Origin: Mycolicibacterium doricum
Lineage (GTDB): Bacteria; Actinomycetota; Actinomycetes; Mycobacteriales; Mycobacteriaceae
Direction of reading: 5' to 3'
Assembly: GCF_010728155.1 (NCBI RefSeq)
Contig: NZ_AP022605.1
Coordinates: 62,001 to 126,000 of the forward strand
DNA: 64,000 bases
Shown: piece by piece, positions 55,150 through 63,721 of the stretch
How the letters are laid out: each line of letters starts with the position of its first letter
Numbering within the stretch: the stretch's first letter is position 1
Program-made: the position numbers and the translations under genes
The notes under the pieces: generated by a model
The model's database searches: none
What the model was told of the DNA's origin: nothing
Seen by the model: the letters and a program-made list of their open reading frames with translations, nothing else

Positions 55150-55653
55150 TCAACGGCCGCATCGTCGCCACCGGTGGCAGGGCTCCAAGGCCCTAACCGA
55201 AACGTCTGCGCGGCCTCGACCAGTGCAGCCGCACACTCTGGCCGGGGCCTGTGAGGCCCTGTCGACGTCGTGGTCGGCCACGACACCGATGACGATATCC
55301 TCCTGTGGCCGGATGGCCCGGACCCAGGATGACCGGCAATCCGTTGGGGGGCAGCGGATCGCGCCGCGAGTCGCACCTTCGCTGGGCAGCTGGCGGTCGG
55401 GCCACCGGTAGTCCAGCGGCATGCCGACCAAGCGGGTGCCGACGCGGTCGCTGCGGGTGGTGACCTGCCGGTTTGTGCGTACCAGGATGTCCGGGTCGAC
55501 GAACCAGTCGTCACGCGGCCCGGGGACCATCAGCCCGTGCGCGCGGCGGTCCGCCGCGCCCGAGCGGGCGACGCCGAGGTGCGCGAGCTCCGGACGGCCG
55601 ATATCTTCGACAAGCGCCAGCGGTCCGCTGCTGAGAATCTCCAGCGCCGTCAT
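55150..55653 (-). pseudogene. pxpC: Decayed 5-oxoprolinase subunit PxpC (KipA)
   Basis: ATG 55653 has a normal GAGGAGG ribosome site and the product starts [39 protein letters not shown], exactly as PxpC. Then the sequence jumps to [18 protein letters not shown] and [15 protein letters not shown], which belong to the second half; about 150 residues are missing. A frame change follows: the continuation [17 protein letters not shown] lies in another frame (55193-55405), and returns for [16 protein letters not shown]. The remaining frame ends at 55150. Intact PxpC opens 5-oxoproline with PxpA and PxpB. Confidence 0.8.
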
Positions 55654-55663
55654 CGTCGCCTCC

Positions 55664-55830
55664 TCACCCGACGGCGCGGAACTCGACCCACATACCCGGG
55701 GTGAGCAATGCCGGGTTGTCGGGTTCCACGTCCCACACAGAACGGCGTCGGTGCGCCCGATCAACTGCCATCCACCGGGCGATTCACCGGGATACACCCC
55801 GCTGAACTCGCCGGCCAGCCCCGGCATCCC
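55664..55830 (-). pseudogene. pxpB: Remnant of 5-oxoprolinase subunit PxpB (KipI) C-terminus
   Basis: Only about 45 residues remain: [26 protein letters not shown], then a 2-nt (TG) duplication at about 55735 shifts the frame, after which [19 protein letters not shown] plus RAVG ends at 55664. The N-terminal four fifths are gone and replaced by a 17-bp tandem repeat. The original spacing to pxpC is preserved. Confidence 0.78.
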
Positions 55831-55857
55831 ACCACATCCGGCATCCCACCACATCCG
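55824..55857. repeat. 17-bp tandem repeat at the pxpB deletion edge
   Basis: GCATCCCACCACATCCG occurs twice (55824-55840, 55841-55857) where pxpB homology starts. Confidence 0.9.
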
Positions 55858-55953
55858 GCGCTGCGGTCATACCCAAAGCTACCGCCGGCAATGTCGGCGT
55901 CCGCGTCCTGGGAAGCGTCCTGGGAAGTATTGACAGCGGGTTTCACAGAGCGC

Positions 55954-56628
55954 TCAGCCCACGGGTTCGTAGGTCGGTTCTCGACGCTTGATCGTGGCGA
56001 TCACCCGGTAGGTCACCGGCAGCATCGCCGCTTCGATCACCGTCTTGTAGACCCAGCCGAGTGCCGCGTACAGCGCGAACGCGCCCATGTTGCCGAAACC
56101 GATGATCGGTGCGGCTATCGCACAGAACACCAGCGTGTCGGCGAACTGCCCCACCACGGTCGATCCGAGCAATCGCGCCCACAGGTGCTGTTCCTTGGTG
56201 CACTGTTTGATCCGCACCACCACCCAGGCATTGACGAGCTGGCCGACGAGAAAGCCGGACAGCCCCGCGATCGCCAGCCCGGTGATCGCCGCCACCGTGG
56301 TGGCCAGCGCCTCCTGGTTGGCGTAGTCGGGGGCGCCGGGCAGGCGCACCGTCGTCCACAGCACCACCACCGCCAGCGCCTGCATGGCGAAGCCGATGAA
56401 TACCGCCCGTCGCGCGGCACGGAAGCCGTACACCTCGCTGAGCACGTCACCGATGACGTAGGTGAGCGGGAAGACCAGGAAGCCGCCGTCGGTCAGCAGT
56501 GGCCCGAACGCCACGCCCTTGGTGGCTGCGACGTTCGAGATCAGCACCAGGCCGGTGAAGACGGCGACCAGAGTCGGGTAATAGGCGGAACCCACCGCTG
56601 CGGAACCTCGGTGGGCGGGCTCGGTCAC
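55954..56628 (-). CDS. Queuosine-precursor transporter (YhhQ family)
   Basis: A 224-residue membrane protein of the YhhQ/VUT family that imports preQ0 or related 7-deazapurines for tRNA queuosine. Landmarks: VLISNVAATKGVAFGPLLTD, FPLTYVIGDVLSEVYGFRAA, LVGQLVNAWVVVRIKQCTKE and the LLGSTVVGQFADTLVF helix. About six spans. GTG 56628. No queuosine biosynthesis genes are in the window, in keeping with salvage. Neighbours are unrelated. Confidence 0.9.
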   Translation of the reverse strand: MTEPAHRGSAAVGSAYYPTLVAVFTGLVLISNVAATKGVAFGPLLTDGGFLVFPLTYVIGDVLSEVYGFRAARRAVFIGFAMQALAVVVLWTTVRLPGAPDYANQEALATTVAAITGLAIAGLSGFLVGQLVNAWVVVRIKQCTKEQHLWARLLGSTVVGQFADTLVFCAIAAPIIGFGNMGAFALYAALGWVYKTVIEAAMLPVTYRVIATIKRREPTYEPVG

Positions 56629-56666
56629 CGCGTCATTCTCGCAGCCCTTGTTGCGGGCCGGTCGAC

Positions 56667-57632
56667 TCAGGCCAGGACCTGCGCGAGCAGGGGCGGCAGC
56701 CGGTTGGCCACCAGGGGGTAGGACAGCGGGGAGGCGAACGCGATGGCCCCGGCCAGCTCCTTGTCGGTGAAGATGGTGCGCCCACCCGCGACGGCCTTCA
56801 ACCCCGCGATGGTCGGGTCGGCGAGAAGCGCGCCCTGCTCCTGTTCGTTCTCGGTGGTCCAGATCAGGACGTCGGCGGTGTCGAGGACGGCGGCTATCCG
56901 GTTGCGCGGGATCAGCGGGCCCCCAGGATCGACGACGGTGAAACCCATCTGGTTGAGGAAGTCAGTGCGCCAACCGGGGAGCACGGCCGGCACGCTGTCG
57001 CGGTGGAGCGGGCCGCGCAGTAGGAGCGCTTTCTTACCGGCAAACTGCGGGTTGGCCGTGGCGGCATCGGTGAACCGCTCCTCGACGCGCGCGATGAGCG
57101 CCTGCATCTCGCCCGCCTTGAACACCGCCTGGCCGATCACGGTGGCCTGCTCCTTCCACGGTTCGAAGAAGGCGGCTGACCCCCTCTGGGCCACTGTCGG
57201 GGCGATCTGCGACAGCGTCGTGTACGTGTCGGCGTCGACGCCGGCGTTGGTGGCGACGATCAGGTCGGGGTTCAGCCCGCGGATCGCCTCGACCTGGATA
57301 CCGTCGGCGAGGCTGAGCACGGTCGGCTGTGACGCACCGAGATGGCTTCGCGCCCAGGGCCATACGCCGAACGGTTCACCGCCGAACCAGTCGGTGACGG
57401 CGATCGGCACCACGCCGACGGCCAGCAGGTCGTCCTGTTCGGTGAGTCCGGCGCTGACGACACGGTGGGGAGGCCCGGGGATGCGGGTCTCGCCGAAGGC
57501 GTGGGCGACGGTGACGGAGCCGTCCTTCGCGACGGTGCCAGGCTCGTCATCTCCGCAGCCGGCGAGTGCCGTCGAACCGGCGAGCGCGGCTGTCATGGCC
57601 AGGAACATGCGGCGCGACCAGGCGGATGACAC
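56667..57632 (-). CDS. fecB2: Fe3+-siderophore-binding lipoprotein FecB2-like
   Basis: A 321-residue periplasmic-type binding lipoprotein. The signal peptide has a twin-arginine-like SRRMFL and lipobox LAGC with the acylated Cys26. The mature part is a class III binding protein: HRVVSAGLTEQDDLLAVGVV, IQVEAIRGLNPDLIVATNAG and NRIAAVLDTADVLIWTTENE. It presumably hands ferric siderophore to an ABC importer, whose genes are not in the window. GTG 57632. No IdeR-type iron box was found in the 345-bp upstream gap. Confidence 0.9.
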   Translation of the reverse strand: MSSAWSRRMFLAMTAALAGSTALAGCGDDEPGTVAKDGSVTVAHAFGETRIPGPPHRVVSAGLTEQDDLLAVGVVPIAVTDWFGGEPFGVWPWARSHLGASQPTVLSLADGIQVEAIRGLNPDLIVATNAGVDADTYTTLSQIAPTVAQRGSAAFFEPWKEQATVIGQAVFKAGEMQALIARVEERFTDAATANPQFAGKKALLLRGPLHRDSVPAVLPGWRTDFLNQMGFTVVDPGGPLIPRNRIAAVLDTADVLIWTTENEQEQGALLADPTIAGLKAVAGGRTIFTDKELAGAIAFASPLSYPLVANRLPPLLAQVLA

Positions 57633-57977
57633 GCGGCGAGCGTAACCGCTGACTCACCTCGAAGCTGCTGAACACCGCCGTGCTCACCGTGACGCCACTG
57701 GCAGGCGCCATAATCCGATTTGCCGTCTGCGGTACTGTGCGCGTCATTATTTGCCGTAAGCTGACGCGACCCACGGCAAAAGTGACTGGGCAAAAGTGAC
57801 TGATGTGACGCAGGGGGCGCCGCGGTGCACGCGAAAAGGGCAAGAATGGCCTGGAACTCCCCTTTCGCGGCGCTAGGGAGAACAACCGTCAGGAGAGCCC
57901 CAGGCCGCTTTCCAGGCTACGCCCCAAATTCGCCGACGAACGGATTCCCGAGAATCGTCAGCGGGGAGTCGGCATCT
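57633..57977. other. Gene-free gap with a 14-bp repeat
   Basis: No credible gene. It contains GGCAAAAGTGACTG twice in tandem at 57775-57802 and an inverted repeat GCGTCA...TGACGC (57741-57746, 57762-57767). Both lie where a fecB2 promoter would be expected. The remainder gave no pattern that I can defend. Confidence 0.6.
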
Positions 57978-58218
57978 TCAGCCGAGTGCCACCGCTATCC
58001 CCAGAACGATCATCGTGGCGGCGATCAACGCGTCGAGAACCCGCCACGTCGTCGGTGTCGAGAACAAGCCGGCGAGGCGTCGCGCGGCGTACCCGAGACC
58101 GGTGAACCACACGGCGCTCGCCGTGACAGCCCCGATGCCGAAGAGCCAGTGGTCGTCGCGGCGCTGGTTGGCTAGGGCCCGAGCAGGACGACGGTGTCGA
58201 GATAGACGTGCGGGCAGC
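57978..58218 (-). pseudogene. Decayed LysE/ArgO-type amino-acid exporter, 3' half only
   Basis: Translation of the minus strand gives [13 protein letters not shown], then a stop, and in the next frame [58 protein letters not shown]. This is the second half of a LysE exporter, with a single-base deletion at about 58172-58176 and no N-terminal half; the homology stops at CPHVY near 58218. Intact LysE proteins export basic amino acids. Confidence 0.75.
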
Positions 58219-58271
58219 CTCCTTCACATCCACGCCGCCGCACGAAACATCACCCGGGTCATCGCTGAGCG

Positions 58272-58291
58272 GAAGGGACTTCCGTCCTTCG
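58272..58291. promoter_or_regulatory. DosR-like box upstream of the stress protein
   Basis: GAAGGGACTTCCGTCCTTCG matches the core of the DosR consensus TTSGGGACTWWAGTCCCSAA (GGGACT...GTCC) with changes in the centre and arms, about 90 bp before the USP start. Confidence 0.55.
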
Positions 58292-58381
58292 GCTGGGGCC
58301 GGAGGGCCGCTACCGCAGGACGCTGCGATGAGGGAGCATCGTGGGAACCATCCTTTCACGGGTGACGGCGGGAGGACCTCA

Positions 58382-59284
58382 ATGTCTGAGCACACCTGTG
58401 CTGTGGTCGTCGGGATCGACGGCAGTGACAGCGCCCTGCAGGCCGCCCGGTGGGCCGGTGCGGTGGCCGCTGCCAGCGGTGCGCCACTGCACATCCTGCA
58501 CGCCATGCCAAGCCTCGGACGCAATCTGACCGAGACAACGGTGGCCATTCAGGCCGCGATCATGTCCTATCAGCGGGACTCCGCGCTGACCTTCCTGCGG
58601 GCGGCGGAGGAGGCGGTCCACGCGGACCGCCCCAACCTCACTGTCACCACCGAGGCCAGCGAGACGCCGGTGGACGAGGCGATCATCGACGCCAGCCGTA
58701 CTGCCCGGCTGATCGTGCTCGGCGGTCAGGACGTCACCGGGGCGGCTGCGGTGGTGCTGGGATCGACGACGCTGCGGGTCGCGACCCACGCCGCGTGCCC
58801 CGTCGTCGCCTTCCGTGGCGACGAGGTCAGCTTGTCCGACAAGCCGATCGTCGTCGGTGTGGACAGCACCCCTGCCGGCGCCGGCGTCCTGGCGACGGCG
58901 TTCGACTTCGCGGATGCCCTGAAGGCAAAGCTCGTCGTCGTGCGGTCCTGGACGGCCCGTGCGCCAGCCGGTGACGTCACCATTCCCTTCTTGGTCGACT
59001 GGGAAGCACTGGAAGTCGCCGAGTGGGCGGCGCTCAGGGAACTCGTGGACGGCTGCCGTGAGCGCCATCCGGGCGTCGACGCGGAATGTGTTGTGGAGAT
59101 GATGTCCCCGGCTCGGGCGCTGCTGCTCCACGCCGCCGACGCGCAACTGGTAGTGGTCGGCAGCCGGGGAAGAAATGCCTTGGCTGGGCTGGTTTTGGGA
59201 TCGACCAGCATGAACCTGCTGCATCACAGCCAGGTTCCGGTGATGGTGACGCGGGCGCAGGACGCAGAAGCCGATCGACGGTGA
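58382..59284 (+). CDS. Universal stress protein, tandem USP domains
   Basis: A 300-residue protein with two UspA domains. First: TCAVVVGIDGSDSALQAARW and LGGQDVTGAAAVVLGSTTLR. Second: KPIVVGVDSTPAGAGVLATA and VVGSRGRNALAGLVLGSTSM; the G-x-G-x(9)-GS motif indicates ATP binding. ATG 58382 follows GGGAGGACC. Mycobacterial two-domain USPs are mostly DosR-controlled and act in hypoxia; the box upstream agrees. The frame extends to 58208, but over the lysE remnant. Confidence 0.92.
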   Translation: MSEHTCAVVVGIDGSDSALQAARWAGAVAAASGAPLHILHAMPSLGRNLTETTVAIQAAIMSYQRDSALTFLRAAEEAVHADRPNLTVTTEASETPVDEAIIDASRTARLIVLGGQDVTGAAAVVLGSTTLRVATHAACPVVAFRGDEVSLSDKPIVVGVDSTPAGAGVLATAFDFADALKAKLVVVRSWTARAPAGDVTIPFLVDWEALEVAEWAALRELVDGCRERHPGVDAECVVEMMSPARALLLHAADAQLVVVGSRGRNALAGLVLGSTSMNLLHHSQVPVMVTRAQDAEADRR

Positions 59285-59513
59285 CGGTGGAGATGACGCG
59301 CGACGGGCGGCGGATCCTCGTCACCGGTGGTGGGTAGCCGGGGTATTCGTCCTTCACTTTCACCGCCGGTGCGGCAGCGTGAAAGGCGTGGCGCCCTTCT
59401 ATCACCCCGTTCGACCGATCAGGGGGGCGAAGGAACCGATCGTTCATGGGCGATCATGGCGTCGGTCGACTTGTTCTCGTGGAATGCATCGGCACTGTCC
59501 ACTTGTCGTACCA

Positions 59514-59529
59514 TCGAACTACTGTTCGA
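59514..59529. promoter_or_regulatory. LexA SOS box
   Basis: TCGAAC-TACT-GTTCGA is a perfect mycobacterial SOS box, 3 bp before the HNH-gene ATG. 13E12-family genes in M. tuberculosis are known DNA-damage-induced, LexA-controlled genes. Confidence 0.9.
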
Positions 59530-60858
59530 GGTATGGATGGGGAAGCGGTGCTCGCGGCGTTTGCCGGATTCGAGGCAGCTCGCGAGGCGCTCGCCGGCTT
59601 ATCCGTGGAGTCGCTGACCGCCGCCCAGACGCTGACCGTCTTGCAGATGCGTGAACGCGGGCATCGCCGCGACCTGGCGATCGACCACGCCCTGACCGCC
59701 CGCCTCATCGACCAAGCCGATCCCCATGAGATGGGCGCCACGTCGATCAAGAAGCTGCTCACCGAGCGGCTCCGAATCACCGACGCCGATGCCGGTGACC
59801 GCCTCACCGACGCCCGCCAATTGGGGCCGAAGTACACCCTCACCGGCGAACGACTGCAGTCCGATCTGCCCCATACTGCCGACGCGTTGTCTCGCGGCGT
59901 GATCGGCGTCGCCCATGTGCGGATCATCCAGGACTTCGTGAAAAGACTGCCGACATGGGTGTCGTTCGCCCGCCGCGACGACTACGAACGCGACCTCGTC
60001 ACCCACGCGCAGACGTTGGTGCCCGAGGACTTCCGCAAAGTCGCCGAGACCTTGCTGGCCCACATCGACCAGGACGGCGCCGAACCCGACTACCCCACCC
60101 AACAACGCCGCCGCACCGTCACGGTAGGCCGCCAGCAGGCCGACGGGATGAGCCACCTCGACGGCTGGATCGACCCCGAATTCCGGGCCTTCCTCGATGT
60201 GGTGCTGGCCAAACACGCCGCCCCCGGCGCCAACCTGCCCCACCACGACACCTACCACGACACCCACGATGCCGCCCACGACGACACCCACGACGACACC
60301 CACGACGCCGCCCGCACCGGCCGCGACCACCGCACCGCCGGCCAACGCCACCACGACGCCATCAAAACCGTCCTGCGCGACACCGTGGCCTCAGGCCGGC
60401 TCGGTCAGGTCGCCGGCGTGCCCGCCACCATCGTCGCCAGCACCACCCTCGGCGAACTCGAACGCGCCGCCGGATGGGCCCACACCGGCGGCGGCAACCG
60501 CCTGCCCCTCCGCGACCTGATCCGCATGGCCGCCACCTCCCGGCACTACCTGGCGGTGTTCGACGACCACACCGAAGAAATCCTCTACCTCGGCCGCGCC
60601 AAACGCACCGCCACCACCGCCCAACGCCTCGCCCTGTTCGCCAGAGACAAAGGCTGCACCCACCCGCACTGCACCGCGCCGTTCTACTGGACCCAAGCCC
60701 ACCACGCCCACGACTACCGCACCGGCGGGCGCACCGACATCGACAACCTCACCCTGGCCTGCCAACCCGCCAACCTCATGATCGACAAAACCTGGCGTGC
60801 CTCCCACTTTCCGGACTGCGGACCAAATAGGGTCCGAGCCGGAAAGGAATGAAGGGAA

Positions 60859-61149
60859 TTGGCGAAGAAATACCAGAAATTCTCTCCAGAGTTTCGTGAG
60901 GAAGTCGTCAAACTCGTGGTGGAGGGGCAACAGCCTATCGCTAAGGTCGCTCGTGAACATGGGCTGAGTGAGACGACTGTCGGCAATTGGGTGCGCAAAT
61001 ACCGAGAGGAGCGCGCCGGGGACGAGCCGCCGCTGCAATTGTCAGAACGCGCGCGGCTACGCGAGTTGGAACGAGAGAACCGGGAAATGGCGATGGAACT
61101 CGCCTTCCTGAAAAAAGCGGCAGCGTACTTCGCGAGGGAGCAGCGGTGA
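60859..61149 (+). CDS. IS3-family transposase OrfA
   Basis: A 96-residue HTH protein: YQKFSPEFREEVVKLVVEGQ, AKVAREHGLSETTVGNWVRK, and a leucine-zipper-like LRELERENREMAMELAFLKK. It binds the IS ends. Starts at TTG 60859 after AAGGGA. Its stop overlaps orfB by GTGA. Intact. Confidence 0.92.
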   Translation: MAKKYQKFSPEFREEVVKLVVEGQQPIAKVAREHGLSETTVGNWVRKYREERAGDEPPLQLSERARLRELERENREMAMELAFLKKAAAYFAREQR

Positions 61150-62042
61150 GCGAGAAATACGCGCTCATCGCCGCGGAGCACGCCGCCGCGCACGTCGCCG
61201 AGGCTCCCACCGTCGCCCAGATGACCCGCTGGCTGGGCGTGTCCAAGAGCGGCTATTACGAGGGCCGCGCGCCCGCCCAGTACGGCCGAGAAGCGCCGGG
61301 AGGAACTCAAGATCAAGATCGCCACGTTGTTCGACTCATTCGACGGCGCCTATGGGTATCGGCGCATCCACGCCGAGTTGGTCCGCGCCGGCGAACACGT
61401 CGGGGAAGAGTTGGTGCGAAAGCTGATGCGTGAGCTGAACCTTGTTGCGGTGCAACCGAAACCGTACAAACGCACCACAATCCCGGGTAAGCCCGAGCAG
61501 GCGGTGGCCGACCTGGTGGCCCGCGATTTCACCGCCGATAAGCCGGGGGTTAAGTGCGTCGGCGACATCACCTACATCAAGACGTGGGAAGGCTGGCTGT
61601 ATGTGGCGACAGTCATCGACTGCTTCAACAAAGAGGTGATCGGCTATGCCATGGCCGAGCACATGCGCACTGAGCTGGTCACCGACGCGCTGGATATGGC
61701 GGCCCGCAACCACCAGCTGGAGCAAGATTGCATTATGCATTCCGATCGCGGCACCCAATATATGTCTGCCGAGTATTCCGCCACGCTTAAGGAGTTCGGG
61801 CTGCGGCAATCGGTGGGCCGCACCGGGGTATGTTGGGATAATGCGCTCGCGGAATCGTTTTCGCGAGTTTGAAGAATGAGCGGGTCCACCACATGGTGTA
61901 CCCGACCCGGAAGGCGGCGAAGGAAGATATTGCACGCTACATCGAATTGTTCTACAATCGACGCAGAATTCATTCCGCACTCGGCTATCGGACACCGCAC
62001 GAGGTCCGCATCGAGTACATGAATTCACAGCTCGCAGCGTAA
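61146..62042 (+). pseudogene. IS3-family transposase OrfB with two frameshifts
   Basis: The frame from GTG 61146 reads EKYALIAAEHAAAHVAEAPT and GVSKSGYYEGRAP, then shifts near 61265 to TAEKRREELKIKIATLFDSF. The DDE core continues: GDITYIKTWEGWLYVATVID, MHSDRGTQYMSAEY. A second shift near 61857 (a T missing from TCGTTTTCGCG) precedes SLKNERVHHMVYPTRKAAKE and the end at 62042. The third acidic residue lies after the shift. Not functional unless the reads are wrong. Confidence 0.85.
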
Positions 62043-62270
62043 ATGGATGCGAAATCCGCAGTCCGGAAAACGCAGGGCAGCCCAACCGGCTGGACCACCC
62101 ACCGCCCCGGCAACGGCCGCACCCACTGGAACCCACCAAAACACCACGACACCGGCCAACCCCGCCTCAACCACCACTTCCATCCCCACCGCTACCTCAG
62201 CAACGGCAACGGCGACGGCAACGGCAACGGCAACGGCAACGGCGACGACGAACCCGAATAGCTTTGCGAC

Positions 62271-62306
62271 GCAAAGGTGATCGCAAAGGTGATCGCAAAG
62301 GTGATC
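62271..62306. repeat. 12-bp tandem repeat, three copies, after the HNH gene
   Basis: GCAAAGGTGATC at 62271, 62283 and 62295, just past the HNH stop. The preceding bases are AACGGC-type hexamer repeats coding the NG tail. Confidence 0.93.
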
Positions 62307-62321
62307 GCAAACGCCTCCGCG

Positions 62322-62492
62322 TCAGTCGCGCTCGAGCAGTTCGGCGATTGCCTCGACGAGCCCGTCGTGCGGAATCCCATCGAAGGTGTGGGACTCCACG
62401 GTGGTCGCCACGGTGGCCAACGCTGCGACACAGAGCAATTCGACGTTGGGCTGCAGCGATTGCAGCACCCACCGCAACAGGCGGTGACTCAA
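62322..62492 (-). CDS. Small hypothetical protein, 56 aa, TTG start
   Basis: The frame from TTG 62492 reads LSHRLLRWVLQSLQPNVELL, CVAALATVATTVESHTFDG, IPHDGLVEAIAELLERD. The TTG overlaps the preceding gene's stop (TTGA), parallel to other couplings. A hydrophobic stretch in the middle may touch membrane; the tail is acidic. I do not recognise it. Confidence 0.55.
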   Translation of the reverse strand: MSHRLLRWVLQSLQPNVELLCVAALATVATTVESHTFDGIPHDGLVEAIAELLERD

Positions 62493-62983
62493 TGGCAGAG
62501 CCTGTCGATGGTGGCGTCGAGCACGTCGAGGTCACGCTTGAGGGCCTGCTGTCCGGGGTCGCCGTCCGGGGCGCCCGCGGTGGCCGCGGTCCCGAACTGC
62601 ATCAGCTTCGTGCCGAACTGCCGTATCGGGGCGGCGAGTTCGGGCGGCGTGGCCGGGTCCAGGATGTCGAGCAGGTACTGGCCGCCGCCCGTCAGGGCCA
62701 CCCTGGCGTTGGCGGCCACCGCGAGCACTCCGGTGACGTCACTGTCGCCGCCGGGCGGCGCCAGATGCGTGTTGGTCTCGACTCCCGCGCGCACCTGGGT
62801 GTACGCCGCACACGCCGCGTCCGCGGCGGCCGCCTGCGTGGCCTCGTCATACCTCGGCGGGCGGGCCTGCCACCACGTCCACACCGACACGACCAGCGCG
62901 GCGGTGGCGATGAGGCAGGCGAGAGCGGACAGCGCCGTGGACGGTGAGCGGGCGGCACCGATCTGCTGTGGTCCCGGCGGCAT
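62489..62983 (-). CDS. Membrane-anchored hypothetical protein, 164 aa
   Basis: One N-terminal span (LSALACLIATAALVVSVWTW) precedes an exported-looking domain rich in Ala: YDEATQAAAADAACAAYTQV, LAVAANARVALTGGGQYLL and a C-terminal ALKRDLDVLDATIDRLC. This layout, helix-rich and about 120 residues, resembles mycobacterial Mce-associated and related proteins but I cannot place it. It overlaps a 56-residue gene downstream and is divergent from the carboxypeptidase. Confidence 0.7.
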   Translation of the reverse strand: MPPGPQQIGAARSPSTALSALACLIATAALVVSVWTWWQARPPRYDEATQAAAADAACAAYTQVRAGVETNTHLAPPGGDSDVTGVLAVAANARVALTGGGQYLLDILDPATPPELAAPIRQFGTKLMQFGTAATAGAPDGDPGQQALKRDLDVLDATIDRLCH

Positions 62984-63038
62984 GGAACAGATCGTAATGG
63001 GGTCGCGCGGTGCGGCCAGGAGCTGGCATGGTGGCGGG

Positions 63039-63659
63039 GTGAGTGTGCGGCGGACGGTGTGGACGGTCAGCGTGGCCCTCGGCTGCGCCTGTGGTGTGAT
63101 GTTCGGCGCCGCGCCCTCTCACGCGGACCCCGCCGAGCCCGGCGGCGGCACCCTGGTCGGGCCGTCGGCTACCGGGACCCAGCCCTCTGGCGAACCGTTC
63201 GGCGTCGGTCCGGCGGCCACGGACACGTTCGGCGGATACTTGCCCGAGTCGGGAACGCTGACCGCCTTCGACGTCGAGAACCCGATCGTCGGCAGACTCG
63301 ATCCGGCGTTGCTGACGGCGGTGCAGGAGGCCGCCCGGGCGGCGGCCGCGGACGGTGTCGAGGTTGGGATCAACTCCGGATGGCGTTCGATCGGGTTCCA
63401 AGAGCGGCTGTTCCAGGACGGGGTGCGCACCTACGGCAGCGTGGAGATCGCCCGGCAGTTTGTCGCATCGCCGCAGACCTCGATGCATGTGGTCGGACGG
63501 GCAGTCGACGTCGGCGGACCGGACGCCGCAGCGTGGATGTCGCGCAACGGTCCCCGGTTCGGGCTGTGTCAGGTGTACGCCAACGAGCTGTGGCACTACG
63601 AATTGACCGCGGACGCCGACGGCATCTGCCCGCCGATGAAACCCAACGCGACCGGCTGA
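63039..63659 (+). CDS. VanY-type D-alanyl-D-alanine carboxypeptidase, secreted
   Basis: A 206-residue metallopeptidase with a Sec signal (VRRTVWTVSVALGCACGVMF, then AAPSHADP). The zinc motif is SMHVVGRAVDVGG (SxHxxGxAxD) with NELWHYEL as the second site; GINSGWRSIGFQERLF precedes. It probably trims D-Ala from peptidoglycan stems. GTG 63039 was chosen to include the signal; a longer frame upstream is antisense to other genes. Confidence 0.88.
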   Translation: MSVRRTVWTVSVALGCACGVMFGAAPSHADPAEPGGGTLVGPSATGTQPSGEPFGVGPAATDTFGGYLPESGTLTAFDVENPIVGRLDPALLTAVQEAARAAAADGVEVGINSGWRSIGFQERLFQDGVRTYGSVEIARQFVASPQTSMHVVGRAVDVGGPDAAAWMSRNGPRFGLCQVYANELWHYELTADADGICPPMKPNATG

Positions 63660-63721
63660 CCGCCGTACCGGTGAGCCGCTGGAACGCCAACGTCGACACC
63701 CGTGGTTCGGCTCAGCAGCGG

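Larger units (their letters stand above)
60793..62084 (+). mobile_element. IS3-family insertion sequence with 3-bp target duplication
   Basis: 1292 bp, bounded by TGG...CCA ends. The inverted ends share TTTCCGGACTGCGGA, within about 30-nt imperfect repeats (60793-60822 and 62055-62084). ACC is duplicated at 60790-60792 and 62085-62087. It carries orfA and a frameshifted orfB. Confidence 0.93.
59533..62261 (+). pseudogene. 13E12/DUF222-HNH endonuclease split by an IS3-family insertion
   Basis: Original gene: ATG 59533 to 60792, then 62088 to the stop at 62261; joining them gives 477 codons in one frame across a 3-bp duplication. The DUF222 domain fills residues 1-330 (FEAAREALAGLSVESLTAAQ onward); the HNH core is CTHPHCTAPFYWTQAHHAHD then RTGGRTDIDNLTLACQPANL. 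The native tail is low-complexity NGNG. In its present form the protein ends at 60852 after IS-encoded residues WRASHFPDCG; the HNH motif remains complete, so activity may persist. HDTHD repeats fill residues about 237-257. Role unknown; nuclease activity inferred from HNH. Confidence 0.9.

Noticed and set aside
57633..57800. IdeR iron box before fecB2
   Set aside because: No TTAGGTTAGGCTAACCTAA-like palindrome present.
60859..61149. IS3 programmed frameshift window between orfA and orfB
   Set aside because: The junction is a plain GTGA overlap; no convincing A6G slippery site was seen.
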